A stretch of 64,000 nt of DNA from Streptomyces fagopyri (GCF_009498275.1 NZ_CP045643.1:1302001-1366000), one strand, 5' to 3'. Counted from the first letter of the stretch, positions 23,662 to 32,170 are shown. Translations and numbers: made by a program. The notes: generated from the sequence alone by a model not told the origin.

Positions 23662-24282
23662 ATGCCCCCAGCTTCCGCCCCCGAGCCGCAGACGGCGTTC
23701 CCCTTCATCGGCGGCCGCCCCGCCCTGGACTTCGTCGCCACGCTCGGCAAACGGCACACCGCGCCGTTCGAACGGCTCCCGGACCCCGAGGCACTCGCCC
23801 GCTGGATCACCGAGGCGGGCCTGCACGCCGGAGCGGACGGCGGCCCGGCACGGATCAGCGAGGCCGATCTCCTCCGCGCCCGCACGCTGCGCGAGGCCGT
23901 CCACCGTCTCGTACGCGCCGCGATGCTCGAAGAAGCGCCCGACCCGGACGACGTCGCACGGGTGAACGAAGCGGCGGCGCTGCCCGATCTCGCACCTCAG
24001 CTCGCCGAGCCGTACGACGGTCCACGGCCGGTCCTGCGCTGGACGGCCGCGCGGCCCGGCCCCGCGGCCCTGGCGACCGTGGCCCGGGACGCGGTCCTCC
24101 TGATCGGCGGCCCCCTGCTCGGAAGGATCAAGGAGTGCGAGAGCCCCACGTGCTCCCTGCTCTTCCTGGACGACTCCCAGGCCCGCCGGCGCCGCTGGTG
24201 CTCCATGGACCGCTGCGGCAATCTCGCCAAGGTGGCCGGCTACCGGTCCCGTGGCCGCACCGCCTCCACCACTGAAAACTGA
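23662..24282 (+). CDS. CGNR zinc-finger (ABATE domain) transcriptional regulator
   Basis: 206 residues from ATG 23662. The N-terminal ABATE stress-sensing domain starts FPFIGGRPALDFVATLGKRH and includes LLRARTLREAVHRLV. The C-terminal CGNR zinc finger is clear: ECESPTCSLLFLDDSQARRR followed by WCSMDRCGNLAKVAGYR, with two cysteine pairs and the C-G-N-x-x-K signature. Such proteins are DNA-binding regulators, usually next to an oxidoreductase or transporter that they control. Here the neighbour is a quinone oxidoreductase, transcribed divergently, with two inverted repeats in between. The start is supported by the -10 element just upstream (leaderless). Confidence 0.9.
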   Translation: MPPASAPEPQTAFPFIGGRPALDFVATLGKRHTAPFERLPDPEALARWITEAGLHAGADGGPARISEADLLRARTLREAVHRLVRAAMLEEAPDPDDVARVNEAAALPDLAPQLAEPYDGPRPVLRWTAARPGPAALATVARDAVLLIGGPLLGRIKECESPTCSLLFLDDSQARRRRWCSMDRCGNLAKVAGYRSRGRTASTTEN

Positions 24283-24609
24283 CCGCCGAAGGGCGCACTG
24301 CTGACGTGCGGTGAAACCGCTTCCGTACGCCGAAGCCGCCTCCCGCCGGCGAACCTGCCGCCGGCCCGTACCCCTCGCCGGCGAAGCCCCCTCCGCCCGG
24401 TGAAGGGGATCACCACCCCGTGCGGACCCCTCAGGCCCCGAGGGCGTCGGCGAGCAGGCGCGTCCCCGACGCCGGCGCGCCGATGGGCGGCGCGTCGGCG
24501 GGGCAGAACGGGGAAGGGGCCCGGCGACGACAAATTTGGCTTCGTTGCGGACAGTTACAGTCCTCGATCAACACGTTCGGTACAGGGACGAAAGGGGAAA
24601 AGGCCAAGG
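24283..24609. other. 327-bp intergenic region upstream of the FUSC-type exporter
   Basis: Between the CGNR gene and the exporter gene. The first half holds repeated gccggcgaa-like words without a clean hairpin. The second half becomes notably AT-richer (acaaatttggcttcgttgcg, gttacagtcctcgatcaaca), as expected of a promoter and 5' UTR. No coding frame stands out. Confidence 0.45.
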
Positions 24610-25872
24610 ATGCGAGACGTACGTGATGTGTGGGCCGTGGTGGGACCACAGTTCCGGAAGTGGCACCAGGAACCCGTGGTCGTCCAGTCGGTGAGGTCGG
24701 CCGCGGCGGCGAGCATCGCGTACGTGATCGCGGTCCGGCTCAGTCCCGAGCCCGCGCCGCTCACCGCACCGCTCACCGCGCTCCTCGTCGTGCAGGTCAC
24801 GCTCTACTCCACCCTCACCACCGGCATCCGCCGCGTGAACTCCGTCGTGGCCGGCGTCGTCGTCGCCATCGGTTTCAGCCTGCTCGTCGGGCTGACCTGG
24901 TGGAGCCTGGCGCTGCTCATCCTCGCCTCGCTGGCCGTCGGCCACCTGGTCCGGGTCAGCGAGTTCGTGCCCGAGGTGGCGATCAGCGCCATGCTCGTCC
25001 TCGGTGTCACCCGGGTCGGGGACACGGCCTGGGCCAGGGTCCTGGAGACGCTGATCGGCGCGGTGGTCGGGCTCGGCTGCAATCTGCTGTTCGCTCCCCC
25101 GGTGTGGGTGGGCGCGGCCGGCCAGTCCATCGAGGACCTGGCACGGCGCGTACGGCAGTTGATGCTGCGCATGGGGGAGGAGGCGGCGGGCCGCACCCCC
25201 GTGGAGCACGCCACCGCGCGGCTGCACGAGGCGCGGCGTCTGGACCACGACATCGTCGGGGTCGACGCGGCGCTCCGGCAGGCCGAGGACAGCCTGAAGC
25301 TCAATCCCCGTGTCCGCGAGGGCCTGCTGCACCGGATCGTGCTGCGCACCGGGCTCGACACGCTGGAGATCTGCACGGTGGTGCTGCGGGTGCTCGCGCG
25401 CACCCTCACCGACCTCGCCAAGGAGCGTGATCCCGAGCCCCTGTTCGATCCACAGGTGGGCGCGGTGATGGAGCAGCTGCTGAGCGAAGTCGCCGACGCC
25501 GTGGTGAGTTTCGCCGTCCTGGTGACCACCGACGTGAGCCAGAACGCCGAGTCGGCGGAGACCCGGCTCACCGCGGAGCTGACGACCGCGTCGGCGACCC
25601 GCGACAAGCTCGCCCAGCTGCTGCTGGAGGGGGTCCAGCGGGACGCCCGTCAGTGGCATCTGCACGGCGCCGTCCTCACGGAGGTCAACCGCATCCTGGA
25701 CGAGCTCGACACGGAGCACCGTTCACGGCGTCTGATGGAGGAACTCGACCGCGGCGCGCGTGAACAGCGCGAGCGCCGCCCGCACCTCACCCGCCTACGG
25801 AACCGTCTGCGGGTCCCGATGCCGACGCGCCGGAGCCGGAACCGTCGGACGGCCTCGCGACGTTCTCTGTGA
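24610..25872 (+). CDS. FUSC / aromatic acid exporter (ArAE) family membrane protein
   Basis: 420 residues from ATG 24610 (aaggggaaaaggccaagg upstream). Residues ~25-170 contain about six membrane segments in the FUSC arrangement (SIAYVIAVRLSP, LTALLVVQVTLYSTLTTGIR, VVAGVVVAIGFSLLVGLTWW, SLALLILASLAVGHLV, AISAMLVLGV, LIGAVVGLGCNLLF). Residues ~180-420 form a long cytoplasmic helical and coiled-coil region (ARLHEARRLDHDIVGVDAAL, LTAELTTASATRDKLAQLLL) with a basic tail. The family (AaeB, YccS-like) exports aromatic carboxylates or related compounds. It probably forms a short operon with the gene at 25926, 53 bp downstream. Confidence 0.8.
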   Translation: MRDVRDVWAVVGPQFRKWHQEPVVVQSVRSAAAASIAYVIAVRLSPEPAPLTAPLTALLVVQVTLYSTLTTGIRRVNSVVAGVVVAIGFSLLVGLTWWSLALLILASLAVGHLVRVSEFVPEVAISAMLVLGVTRVGDTAWARVLETLIGAVVGLGCNLLFAPPVWVGAAGQSIEDLARRVRQLMLRMGEEAAGRTPVEHATARLHEARRLDHDIVGVDAALRQAEDSLKLNPRVREGLLHRIVLRTGLDTLEICTVVLRVLARTLTDLAKERDPEPLFDPQVGAVMEQLLSEVADAVVSFAVLVTTDVSQNAESAETRLTAELTTASATRDKLAQLLLEGVQRDARQWHLHGAVLTEVNRILDELDTEHRSRRLMEELDRGAREQRERRPHLTRLRNRLRVPMPTRRSRNRRTASRRSL

Positions 25873-25925
25873 GAGGCCCGTGCCACGACGGGTGGGCGCG
25901 GCGCCGACGACGAGGGGGAACGCGG

Positions 25926-26972
25926 ATGACCGGGGGCACCGTACGGATCGAGGAGAACTCACTGCTGCTGCCGGGGGGTGTGCGGATCCGCTTCATGCGG
26001 ACGCTGCGCCTGCCCGAGACGGGGACGCACGGACTGCCGCCCGGCCTCGGAGAGTTCCCGCTGCGCCGTGTCGAGGACTACGCGGACACGGTCCCCGCCG
26101 AGTGGCGTGCGCGCGGCGGTGTGATGCTGCCGGTCTACCTGCGCGAGGCCATGTGGCTCAGCTTCGCGGGCTCGGCGGAACCGGCCGCGCTGCAGGTCGG
26201 GGTGGGCAAGGTGTGCGCGATCTCGGGCGAGCCGTGGAGCCCCCGGCTGTCCCTGAACCCGCAGAACCACGTCCTGCTCCCTCGCCAGCCCTGGCTGGAC
26301 GGCATCAACTCCGGCAAGGGAAAGGTCCGCCAGTTCGTCGCCGTGCCCCTCGGGCTGGGGGCCACGGTCGAGGGACAGGTGACCGGCGAGGAGGTGTGGG
26401 GCGGCCTCCAGTTGCAGTCGTTCCCGCTGCGTGCGCCGGAGCTCGCGAAGTGGCGCGAGCAGGAGCGCCGCCGGGCCGAGGCCGCCCGGTCGGCAGGGAC
26501 CCTGACCGGTTACGGGTCACCTCCCCCCGCGCCCGGCGCCCTGCCGGCCCCCATGGCCGCTCCCGCCGCCGCGGCCCGGTCGAGAAGCGCGCCGGCCATG
26601 GGGCTCGGGGTGGGGGGCTCGATGCGCCAGGAGATCCACCCCTCCGACCGGCCCCTCGGCGCCTGGGCCGGTGAGCCGGCCGGCCGGGTGTTCGTCCACC
26701 TCGTGACACCTCCCGAGTGGCGACGCGTCACGGGTGAGGCTCCCCCGCCGTCGCCGGTGGACCGCGCGGCCTACACCCGGGCCGGGCTGCCCTGGTTCGA
26801 GTACTACGACCAGGACGCCGGGGACGTGGCCCCCACGGACACCCTCGGCGCGGTGCGGCCCGTCGGCGAGTGGCTCGGCGACGACCACGAGCCCTGGCAG
26901 GCGCCCTCGCCCGAGCAGGTGATCCAGCTCGGGGACGCACCGGGCAAGCCGGTCGCGGACGGTGACTGGTAG
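25926..26972 (+). CDS. Conserved-looking hypothetical protein with a proline/alanine-rich linker
   Basis: 348 residues from ATG 25926 (gagggggaacgcgg upstream). The N-terminal domain (1-180) is beta-rich with no membrane segment: LLPGGVRIRFMRTLRLPETG, LPPGLGEFPLRRVEDYADTV, MWLSFAGSAEPAALQVGVGK, NPQNHVLLPRQPWLDGINSG. A linker of Ala/Pro/Gly follows (~195-240). The C-terminal ~100 residues read like a second acidic domain (WFEYYDQDAGDVAPTDTLGA). There is no signal peptide. It lies 53 bp after the FUSC exporter gene, same strand, so the two are probably cotranscribed. I do not recognise the family. Confidence 0.6.
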   Translation: MTGGTVRIEENSLLLPGGVRIRFMRTLRLPETGTHGLPPGLGEFPLRRVEDYADTVPAEWRARGGVMLPVYLREAMWLSFAGSAEPAALQVGVGKVCAISGEPWSPRLSLNPQNHVLLPRQPWLDGINSGKGKVRQFVAVPLGLGATVEGQVTGEEVWGGLQLQSFPLRAPELAKWREQERRRAEAARSAGTLTGYGSPPPAPGALPAPMAAPAAAARSRSAPAMGLGVGGSMRQEIHPSDRPLGAWAGEPAGRVFVHLVTPPEWRRVTGEAPPPSPVDRAAYTRAGLPWFEYYDQDAGDVAPTDTLGAVRPVGEWLGDDHEPWQAPSPEQVIQLGDAPGKPVADGDW

Positions 26973-27085
26973 GTGGCGGTACGCGTCGGCCTCCGTGTGA
27001 CGTACCGCGCCGTCTTTGCACCGCACGGGTGTCACACGCCATGGTGGAGGTCACGGCTGAGGCAACCGACACCCGAGGTGCAGGC

Positions 27086-28339
27086 ATGAGCAGTGGTGCA
27101 GGACCGGCGCGCGGCGCGGGCGGCGGCTGGAGCAGGCGCCGGTTCGTCGGAGCGCTGGCGGGAGCCGTCGCGGCGACGGCGCTGCCCTCTCCGGCCGCGC
27201 CCCGGGCCGAGCCCGCACGGGCCGCGACCGCGCCCGGCGTCGGGTCACCCCCGACCGCCGGTGCGCCGTCCGCGGCCGGCTCGCCTTCCGCCGGCGGCTC
27301 GCCCGCCCCCACCGTCCGTCCCCTGTTCCTCGGCACGTACACGTCGGTCGACGGCGGCGGGAAGGGCATCGGACTGGCCACCTACGACTCCGCCACGGGT
27401 GCCGTCACGGCCACCGGCACGGTGACCGGCGTCGCCGACCCCTCGTACCTCGCCGTGCACCCGGACCACCGCACCCTGTACGCCGTCGACGAGCGGCCCG
27501 AGGGCGGGGTGACGGCCGTACGGCTCGCGGACGACAAGGTGCTCGGCACCCGTGGCACGGGAGGATCCGGTCCGTGCCACCTGTCCGTACATCCGAGCGG
27601 GCACTGGCTGCTGAGCGCCAACTACGGCTCGGGCAGTGTGGCCGTGCACCCCATCGACGCCTCGGGCGCGCTCGGCGAGCGCACGGATCTGGTCAGGCAC
27701 TCCAGCCCGGCTCCCGGCCCCGGCCAACAGGGGCCGCACGCGCACCAGTTCATCACCGGACCGGACGGCAGCCATGTCCTCGCCGTCGACCTGGGGACCG
27801 ACACCGTCTACAGCTACCGGCTCGACCCGTCCGAGGGCACACTCGCCGAGGTCTCCCAGGCGCACACCCGTCCGGGCGCGGGCCCGCGCCACCTCACCTT
27901 CCACCCCGGCGGCCGCTTCGCCTATCTCGCCAACGAGGTGGACAACACGGTCGTCGTCTGCGGCTACGACAGGACGAGCGGGCGGCTCAGTCCGGGGAAG
28001 GCGCAGTCGACGGGTACGGGGACGGGGACCAACTACCCGGCTCAGATCGTGGTGACGTCGGACGGCGCGTACGCCTATCTGGCCAATCGCGGCGCCAACA
28101 GCCTGACGCGGTACGCGGTCGAGGCGGACGGCGCGCGGCTGCGGCTCCTGGACACCGTCCCGGTCGGCGGCGACTTCCCGCGCCAGCTCGCCCTCTCGCC
28201 CGACGAGCGGCTGCTGTTCACGGCGAATCAGCGCTCCGGCACGGTCAGTGTCTTCCACGTCGACGGCGCGAGCGGTGGCCTCAGGCTCGCGGGCAAGCCG
28301 TTCGCGTCACCCGTCGCCGTCTGCGCGCTGCCGCTGTAG
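27086..28339 (+). CDS. Tat-exported lactonase-family beta-propeller (6-phosphogluconolactonase-like)
   Basis: 417 residues from ATG 27086 (gaggtgcaggc upstream). SRRRFVGALAGAVAATALPS is a twin-arginine signal, followed by an 80-residue Ala/Pro/Ser linker. Residues ~95-417 carry the seven-bladed lactonase pattern: FLGTYTSVDGGGKGIGLATY, DPSYLAVHPDHRTLYAVDE, GPCHLSVHPSGHWLLSANY, QGPHAHQFITGPDGSHVLAV, GPRHLTFHPGGRFAYLANE and FPRQLALSPDERLLFTANQ. Cytoplasmic Pgl enzymes hydrolyse 6-phosphogluconolactone; an exported member more likely acts on another lactone or has lost activity. Its 3' end overlaps the convergent DUF2470 gene by 33 bp. Confidence 0.8.
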   Translation: MSSGAGPARGAGGGWSRRRFVGALAGAVAATALPSPAAPRAEPARAATAPGVGSPPTAGAPSAAGSPSAGGSPAPTVRPLFLGTYTSVDGGGKGIGLATYDSATGAVTATGTVTGVADPSYLAVHPDHRTLYAVDERPEGGVTAVRLADDKVLGTRGTGGSGPCHLSVHPSGHWLLSANYGSGSVAVHPIDASGALGERTDLVRHSSPAPGPGQQGPHAHQFITGPDGSHVLAVDLGTDTVYSYRLDPSEGTLAEVSQAHTRPGAGPRHLTFHPGGRFAYLANEVDNTVVVCGYDRTSGRLSPGKAQSTGTGTGTNYPAQIVVTSDGAYAYLANRGANSLTRYAVEADGARLRLLDTVPVGGDFPRQLALSPDERLLFTANQRSGTVSVFHVDGASGGLRLAGKPFASPVAVCALPL

Positions 28340-29044
28340 CGCGCGGGGGCAGGCGGTGGAGCTCGCCTGCGTGAGCAGCACGTGCATGCGCTCGGTGAGC
28401 TGGGAGACGTCGTCGGCGGGCGCGTGGAAGGCCAGGCGCACATCGCCGTCGCCCCGTACCCGCTCGACGCGCAGTGTCAGGCCGTGCCGGTCGACGGCGA
28501 GCGGCTGGACGCGGACCGCGCCGTGCAGGCTCTCGGGCTCGACGAGGCGGGTCAGCCGCTCGACGGCGTCGGGGTGCGCGTCGGCGAGGTGGGTGAGCAG
28601 GGCGGCCTCGGCGGATGCCAGCGGATCGGGGTCGGCGTCGGCGAACTCGTCGAGGCCGACGACGACGGCGCCGGACGCGTCGCGCAGCACGACCCGCGAG
28701 GCCCGGAACTCCAGATGCCCCTCCCCGACCGTGAACCAGCCGGCCGTCCAGAGGCGGGTGCGGATCCGGCGGCGTACCGGAACGGGCGCGACGTCCGCGA
28801 ACTCCAGGACGGCCGACGGCTCACCGCGGGGGGCGCAGACGGCGGCGGCGAGCAGCGCGCTGTCGTCCGGCACGCGCAGAAGGATCCTGCCGTCCCCGGT
28901 GACGCTGTGCGCGCCGAGGAGTTCCTCCCGGCCGCCCTCGGCGGTCACCGCGCAGGACCAGGCCGCGGCGAGCACCGAGCGGGCGCGCTCGGCCACGGCG
29001 GGCGCGGCCGTCCAGACATGACGGTCACCCATTCGGTCACCCAT
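28307..29044 (-). CDS. DUF2470-containing protein under a probable iron box
   Basis: 245 residues from ATG 29044 (ggaggttggg upstream; an in-frame ATG at 29056 overlaps the iron box). The N-terminal two thirds form a flavin-reductase-like or HugZ-like split-barrel region (HSVTGDGRILLRVPDDSALL, TRLWTAGWFTVGEGHLEFRA). The C-terminal ~80 residues match the DUF2470 pattern: AEAALLTHLADAHPDAVERL, then VQPLAVDRHGLTLRVER and VRLAFHAPADDVSQLTERMH. DUF2470 occurs at the end of haem-degrading HugZ-type proteins. A 19-bp palindrome matching the IdeR/DmdR box overlaps the start region, so expression is probably repressed by iron. Likely role: haem or iron metabolism. Confidence 0.75.
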   Translation of the reverse strand: MGDRMGDRHVWTAAPAVAERARSVLAAAWSCAVTAEGGREELLGAHSVTGDGRILLRVPDDSALLAAAVCAPRGEPSAVLEFADVAPVPVRRRIRTRLWTAGWFTVGEGHLEFRASRVVLRDASGAVVVGLDEFADADPDPLASAEAALLTHLADAHPDAVERLTRLVEPESLHGAVRVQPLAVDRHGLTLRVERVRGDGDVRLAFHAPADDVSQLTERMHVLLTQASSTACPRALQRQRADGDG

Positions 29045-29055
29045 CCCAACCTCCA

Positions 29056-29074
29056 TTAGGTAAGCCTTGCCTAA
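29056..29074 (-). promoter_or_regulatory. IdeR/DmdR-type iron box
   Basis: TTAGGTAAGCCTTGCCTAA is a 19-bp near-palindrome that agrees at 17 of 19 positions with the actinobacterial iron box TTAGGTTAGSCTWACCTWA. It lies 12 bp upstream of ATG 29044, where a bound repressor would block transcription or initiation of the DUF2470 gene. Confidence 0.8.
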
Positions 29075-29130
29075 CCTATCGAAGATCCGGGTGTACGCCA
29101 ACCACGCCGCGCCCCTGACGCCCCCAACGG

Positions 29131-29748
29131 CTACGGGGCGATCGCGCCCAGCAGCGCCCGCGCACAGAGGTCGCGCAGTTGTTCGCGCGTCAGCTCCGCG
29201 CCCCTCAGCCACTCCAGACACACGGCCGTGGTGAAGGCCAGCCAGCCGCGCACGGCGATCCGCAGTTCGGGCCGCTCCACAGCCGCGGGGCCGAAGTCCG
29301 GGTCCGCGGCGAGCGCCTCCAGGATCTGCCGCTCCTGGACGGCCAGTGCCCGCCGGTAGACCGCACGCACCGCCCGGTCACCGGCCGCGTCGGCACGGTG
29401 GAAGGCGCGGAAGCCGTGGGCGTGCGTCTCGACGTACGCCAGGAAGGTGTCCAGGCCGGCTCCGAGCTGCTCCCGCACGGCGACCCCCGGCGCCGCTGCC
29501 GTCATGCGCAGCATGCGCTCGCTCTCGCGCTCCACGACCGCGGCGAAGAAGTCCCGTTTGGTCGGGAAGTAGTGGTAGAGGAGACCGCGCGACACACCGG
29601 CGATCTCGGCGACCTGCTCGATCCACACCTCGTCGTACGGACTCTCCGAGAACAGCCGCGCCCCCACCGACAGGAGCTGCTCCCTGCGTTCCCCGGTACT
29701 GAGCCGACGACGCGTGCGCTCCTCCCCTTCCCCGCGTCTCGCAGCCAT
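29131..29748 (-). CDS. TetR-family transcriptional regulator
   Basis: 205 residues from ATG 29748. The HTH region is RREQLLSVGARLFSESPYDE then VAEIAGVSRGLLYHYFPTKR, with the LLYHYFP signature. The C-terminal domain (70-205) is helical (YRRALAVQERQILEALAADP, CLEWLRGAELTREQLRDLCA). It is divergent from the CYP102-like P450 gene (starts 109 bp apart), a common pairing in which the regulator represses the P450 until a fatty acid or xenobiotic binds. The gap contains ggttca (29770s) and tgaacc (29814) halves about 30 bp apart, but no convincing single operator. Confidence 0.88.
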   Translation of the reverse strand: MAARRGEGEERTRRRLSTGERREQLLSVGARLFSESPYDEVWIEQVAEIAGVSRGLLYHYFPTKRDFFAAVVERESERMLRMTAAAPGVAVREQLGAGLDTFLAYVETHAHGFRAFHRADAAGDRAVRAVYRRALAVQERQILEALAADPDFGPAAVERPELRIAVRGWLAFTTAVCLEWLRGAELTREQLRDLCARALLGAIAP

Positions 29749-29857
29749 GTCCCGCACCTTACTTGACGTCGGTTCAGCAACGGGAACAGACTGGGATCCG
29801 CTGTTGAACCCGCGTACAACAGAGCCGAACGGCCGCAGGCACAAGGGAGATCGCGTG

Positions 29858-31342
29858 ATGGCGGAGACGACAGGGTCCGTACTGCCCAAGGGGTTCCGCA
29901 GTGCCGAACTGGGCTGGCCGGAGCTGCGCCGCATCCCGCATCCGCCGTACCGGATCCCGGTCGTCGGGGACGTGATCGGCTCCCGCATCCGCTCCCCCTT
30001 GCAGGATTCGATGCGCTTCGGGCGGCAGCTCGGGCCGATCTTCCGGCGCAGGGCCTTCGGCAAGGAGATCGTCTTCGTGTGGGGCGCGGAACTCGCGGCC
30101 GAACTCGCGGACGAGACCAGGTTCGCCAAGCACGTGGGACTCGGGGTCGCCAACCTCAGGCCGGTCGCCGGGGACGGGTTGTTCACGGCCTACAACCACG
30201 AGCCGAACTGGCAGCTGGCGCACGACGTCCTGGCTCCCGGCTTCAGCCGCGAGGCCATGGAGGGCTACCACCCGATGATGCTGGCCGTCGCCGAGCGGCT
30301 GACCGACCGCTGGGACCGGGAGCGAGCCGCCGGACGCGCGGTCGACGTGCCCGCCGACATGACGAAGCTGACGCTGGAGACGATCGCCCGCACCGGCTTC
30401 GGCCACGACTTCGGCTCCTTCGAGCGCTCCCGGCCCCATCCCTTCGTGACCGCCATGGTCGGCACCCTTACCTACGCGCAGCGCCTCAACGTGCTCCCCG
30501 CGCCGCTGGCGCCCGTCGTGCTGCGCGACGCCACCCGGCGCAACGCGGCGGACATGGCCTACCTCAACCGCACGGTCGACGCGCTCGTGGCGGCCCGACG
30601 CGGAACCGCGGGCGAAGGGGACCTGCTCGACCGCATGCTGGACACCGCCCACCCCGAGACCGGAGAGCGGCTGACGCCGGAGAACATCCGCCGTCAGGTC
30701 ATCACCTTCCTGGTCGCGGGACACGAGACGACCTCGGGCGCGCTCTCCTTCGCCCTGCACTACCTCTCCCGGCACCCCGCCATCGCGGCCCGCGCCCGGG
30801 CCGAGGTGGACCGCGTCTGGGGCGACACGCCCCGGCCGGCCTACGACCAGGTCGCCAAGCTGCGGTACGTGCGCCGGATCCTCGACGAGTCCCTGCGGCT
30901 CTGGCCGACGGCGCCCGCCTTCGCGCGCGAGGCCCGGGCGGACACCGTGCTGGGCGGCGTCCACCCGATGCGCCCAGGGGCGTGGACCCTGGTCCTGACG
31001 GCGATGCTGCACCGCGATCCGGATGTCTGGGGAGCCGACGCGGAGGCCTTCGATCCGGACCGCTTCGACGCACCGGCCGTACGGTCCCGGCCCGGCCACA
31101 CCTTCAAGCCGTTCGGCACCGGCGCCCGCGCCTGCATCGGCCGTCAGTTCGCGCTGCACGAGGCGACGCTGGTCCTCGGACTGCTGCTGCGCCGCTACGA
31201 ACTGCGCCCCGAGCCCGACTACCGGCTGCGGATCGCCGAGCGGCTCACCCTGATGCCGGAAGGACTGCGGCTGCACCTCGAAGAGCGGGCGCCCGCACCG
31301 GACTCAGCGCACGGCCGTCCAGTGATCCGGTCGGCCGACTGA
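29858..31342 (+). CDS. Stand-alone cytochrome P450 resembling the haem domain of CYP102
   Basis: 494 residues; ATG 29858 is favoured over GTG 29855 because aagggag lies 8 bp upstream. P450 hallmarks: I-helix AGHETTSGALSFAL, K-helix ExxR in DESLRLWPTAPAFAREA, and the haem ligand region FGTGARACIGRQFALHEA. The early sequence IPHPPYRIPVVGDVIG and GLFTAYNHEPNWQLAHDVLA resemble self-sufficient fatty-acid hydroxylases of the BM3 type. The fused FMN/FAD reductase (~600 residues) is absent: the frame stops after a short tail and no reductase or ferredoxin gene is adjacent. It would therefore need electrons from elsewhere. Regulated presumably by the divergent TetR protein. The end overlaps the convergent pentapeptide gene by 39 bp. 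Confidence 0.88.
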   Translation: MAETTGSVLPKGFRSAELGWPELRRIPHPPYRIPVVGDVIGSRIRSPLQDSMRFGRQLGPIFRRRAFGKEIVFVWGAELAAELADETRFAKHVGLGVANLRPVAGDGLFTAYNHEPNWQLAHDVLAPGFSREAMEGYHPMMLAVAERLTDRWDRERAAGRAVDVPADMTKLTLETIARTGFGHDFGSFERSRPHPFVTAMVGTLTYAQRLNVLPAPLAPVVLRDATRRNAADMAYLNRTVDALVAARRGTAGEGDLLDRMLDTAHPETGERLTPENIRRQVITFLVAGHETTSGALSFALHYLSRHPAIAARARAEVDRVWGDTPRPAYDQVAKLRYVRRILDESLRLWPTAPAFAREARADTVLGGVHPMRPGAWTLVLTAMLHRDPDVWGADAEAFDPDRFDAPAVRSRPGHTFKPFGTGARACIGRQFALHEATLVLGLLLRRYELRPEPDYRLRIAERLTLMPEGLRLHLEERAPAPDSAHGRPVIRSAD

Positions 31343-32170
31343 CCGCGGCAGCCTGGTGCCGGCGCCGCCCCGGGCCGCGTTCACCTGGGGCTGGGTCAGG
31401 AAGAACGCCCCGGTCAGGTCGGCGTCCGTGAGATCCGTGTCCCGCAGGTCGGCGCCGATCAGGTCCGCGCCGCGCAGATCCGCACCCGTGAGGTCGGCGG
31501 CGATCAGGTAGGCGCCACGCAGGTCCGCACCCCGCAGATCGGCACCCTTGAGACGGGCGCCCATCAGGTCGGCGCCCCGGCGGTCCTTCTTCCCGCCGCT
31601 CTTCCCGCCGTTCTTCCCGCGTCCGGCTCCCGCCCGCACCAGTTCGCTGGTCCGCAGCAGCAGTACGTTGACCTCCTGCCGGTGCGCGCCGACGTCCAGC
31701 CCGCCCAGTTCTCCGGCGGTCAGCCGGGTCAGCCGTTCGGTGGTGACGAGCGCGCGGCGGACGTCGGCGTGCACCGGGCCGGCCGCGGGCAGCGTCAGCG
31801 CCTCGTTCAGGTACCAGAGCAGTTCGTGGAGCTGGCGGACGACCGGGAACACCTCGAACATCTGCCGGGCGCGCTCCCCCGGCACGGAACGCCAGTCCTG
31901 GCCGCCGAAGGTGACCTGCGAGACCTTCTGCCCGGCGCCGAAGCAGTCGTACACCGTGCAGCCCGTGAAGCCCTTCTGGCGCAACCGCGTGTGGATGCCG
32001 CACCGGGAGTCGGCCGCCAGGTTGGGGCAGGGCTTCCCCGCGTCCTTGTCGATCGCGAAGTCGGCCGAACGGGCGAAGGGCAGCGCGACGCAGCAGAGCC
32101 CGAAGCACTCACCGCAGTCGGCCCGCAGCTCCCGCAGCCGGTCCGTGCCGGTCCCACTCTCTTCCCGCAT
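31304..32170 (-). CDS. Cysteine-cluster (YkgJ-like) protein fused to pentapeptide repeats
   Basis: 288 residues from ATG 32170. The N-terminal ~75 residues contain a cysteine pattern DCGECFGLCCVALPF, then GKPCPN, SRCGIH and GCTVYDCFG, similar to YkgJ-type zinc or Fe-S binding domains. A helical middle region follows. Residues ~200-260 are pentapeptide repeats of the A(D/N)LxG type (GADLMGARLKGADLRGADLR, LIAADLTGADLRGADLIGAD), which fold as a right-handed quadrilateral helix. A Lys/Gly-rich linker (GRGKNGGKSGGKKDRRGA) joins the two parts. Function unknown; some pentapeptide proteins mimic DNA, but this is not implied here. Convergent with the P450 gene. Confidence 0.8.
   Translation of the reverse strand: MREESGTGTDRLRELRADCGECFGLCCVALPFARSADFAIDKDAGKPCPNLAADSRCGIHTRLRQKGFTGCTVYDCFGAGQKVSQVTFGGQDWRSVPGERARQMFEVFPVVRQLHELLWYLNEALTLPAAGPVHADVRRALVTTERLTRLTAGELGGLDVGAHRQEVNVLLLRTSELVRAGAGRGKNGGKSGGKKDRRGADLMGARLKGADLRGADLRGAYLIAADLTGADLRGADLIGADLRDTDLTDADLTGAFFLTQPQVNAARGGAGTRLPRSVGRPDHWTAVR

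Noticed and set aside
24535..24560. Promoter for the FUSC-type exporter (TTTGGC ... TACAGT)
   Set aside because: Spacing is only 15 bp and both hexamers are poor; not reported as a feature.
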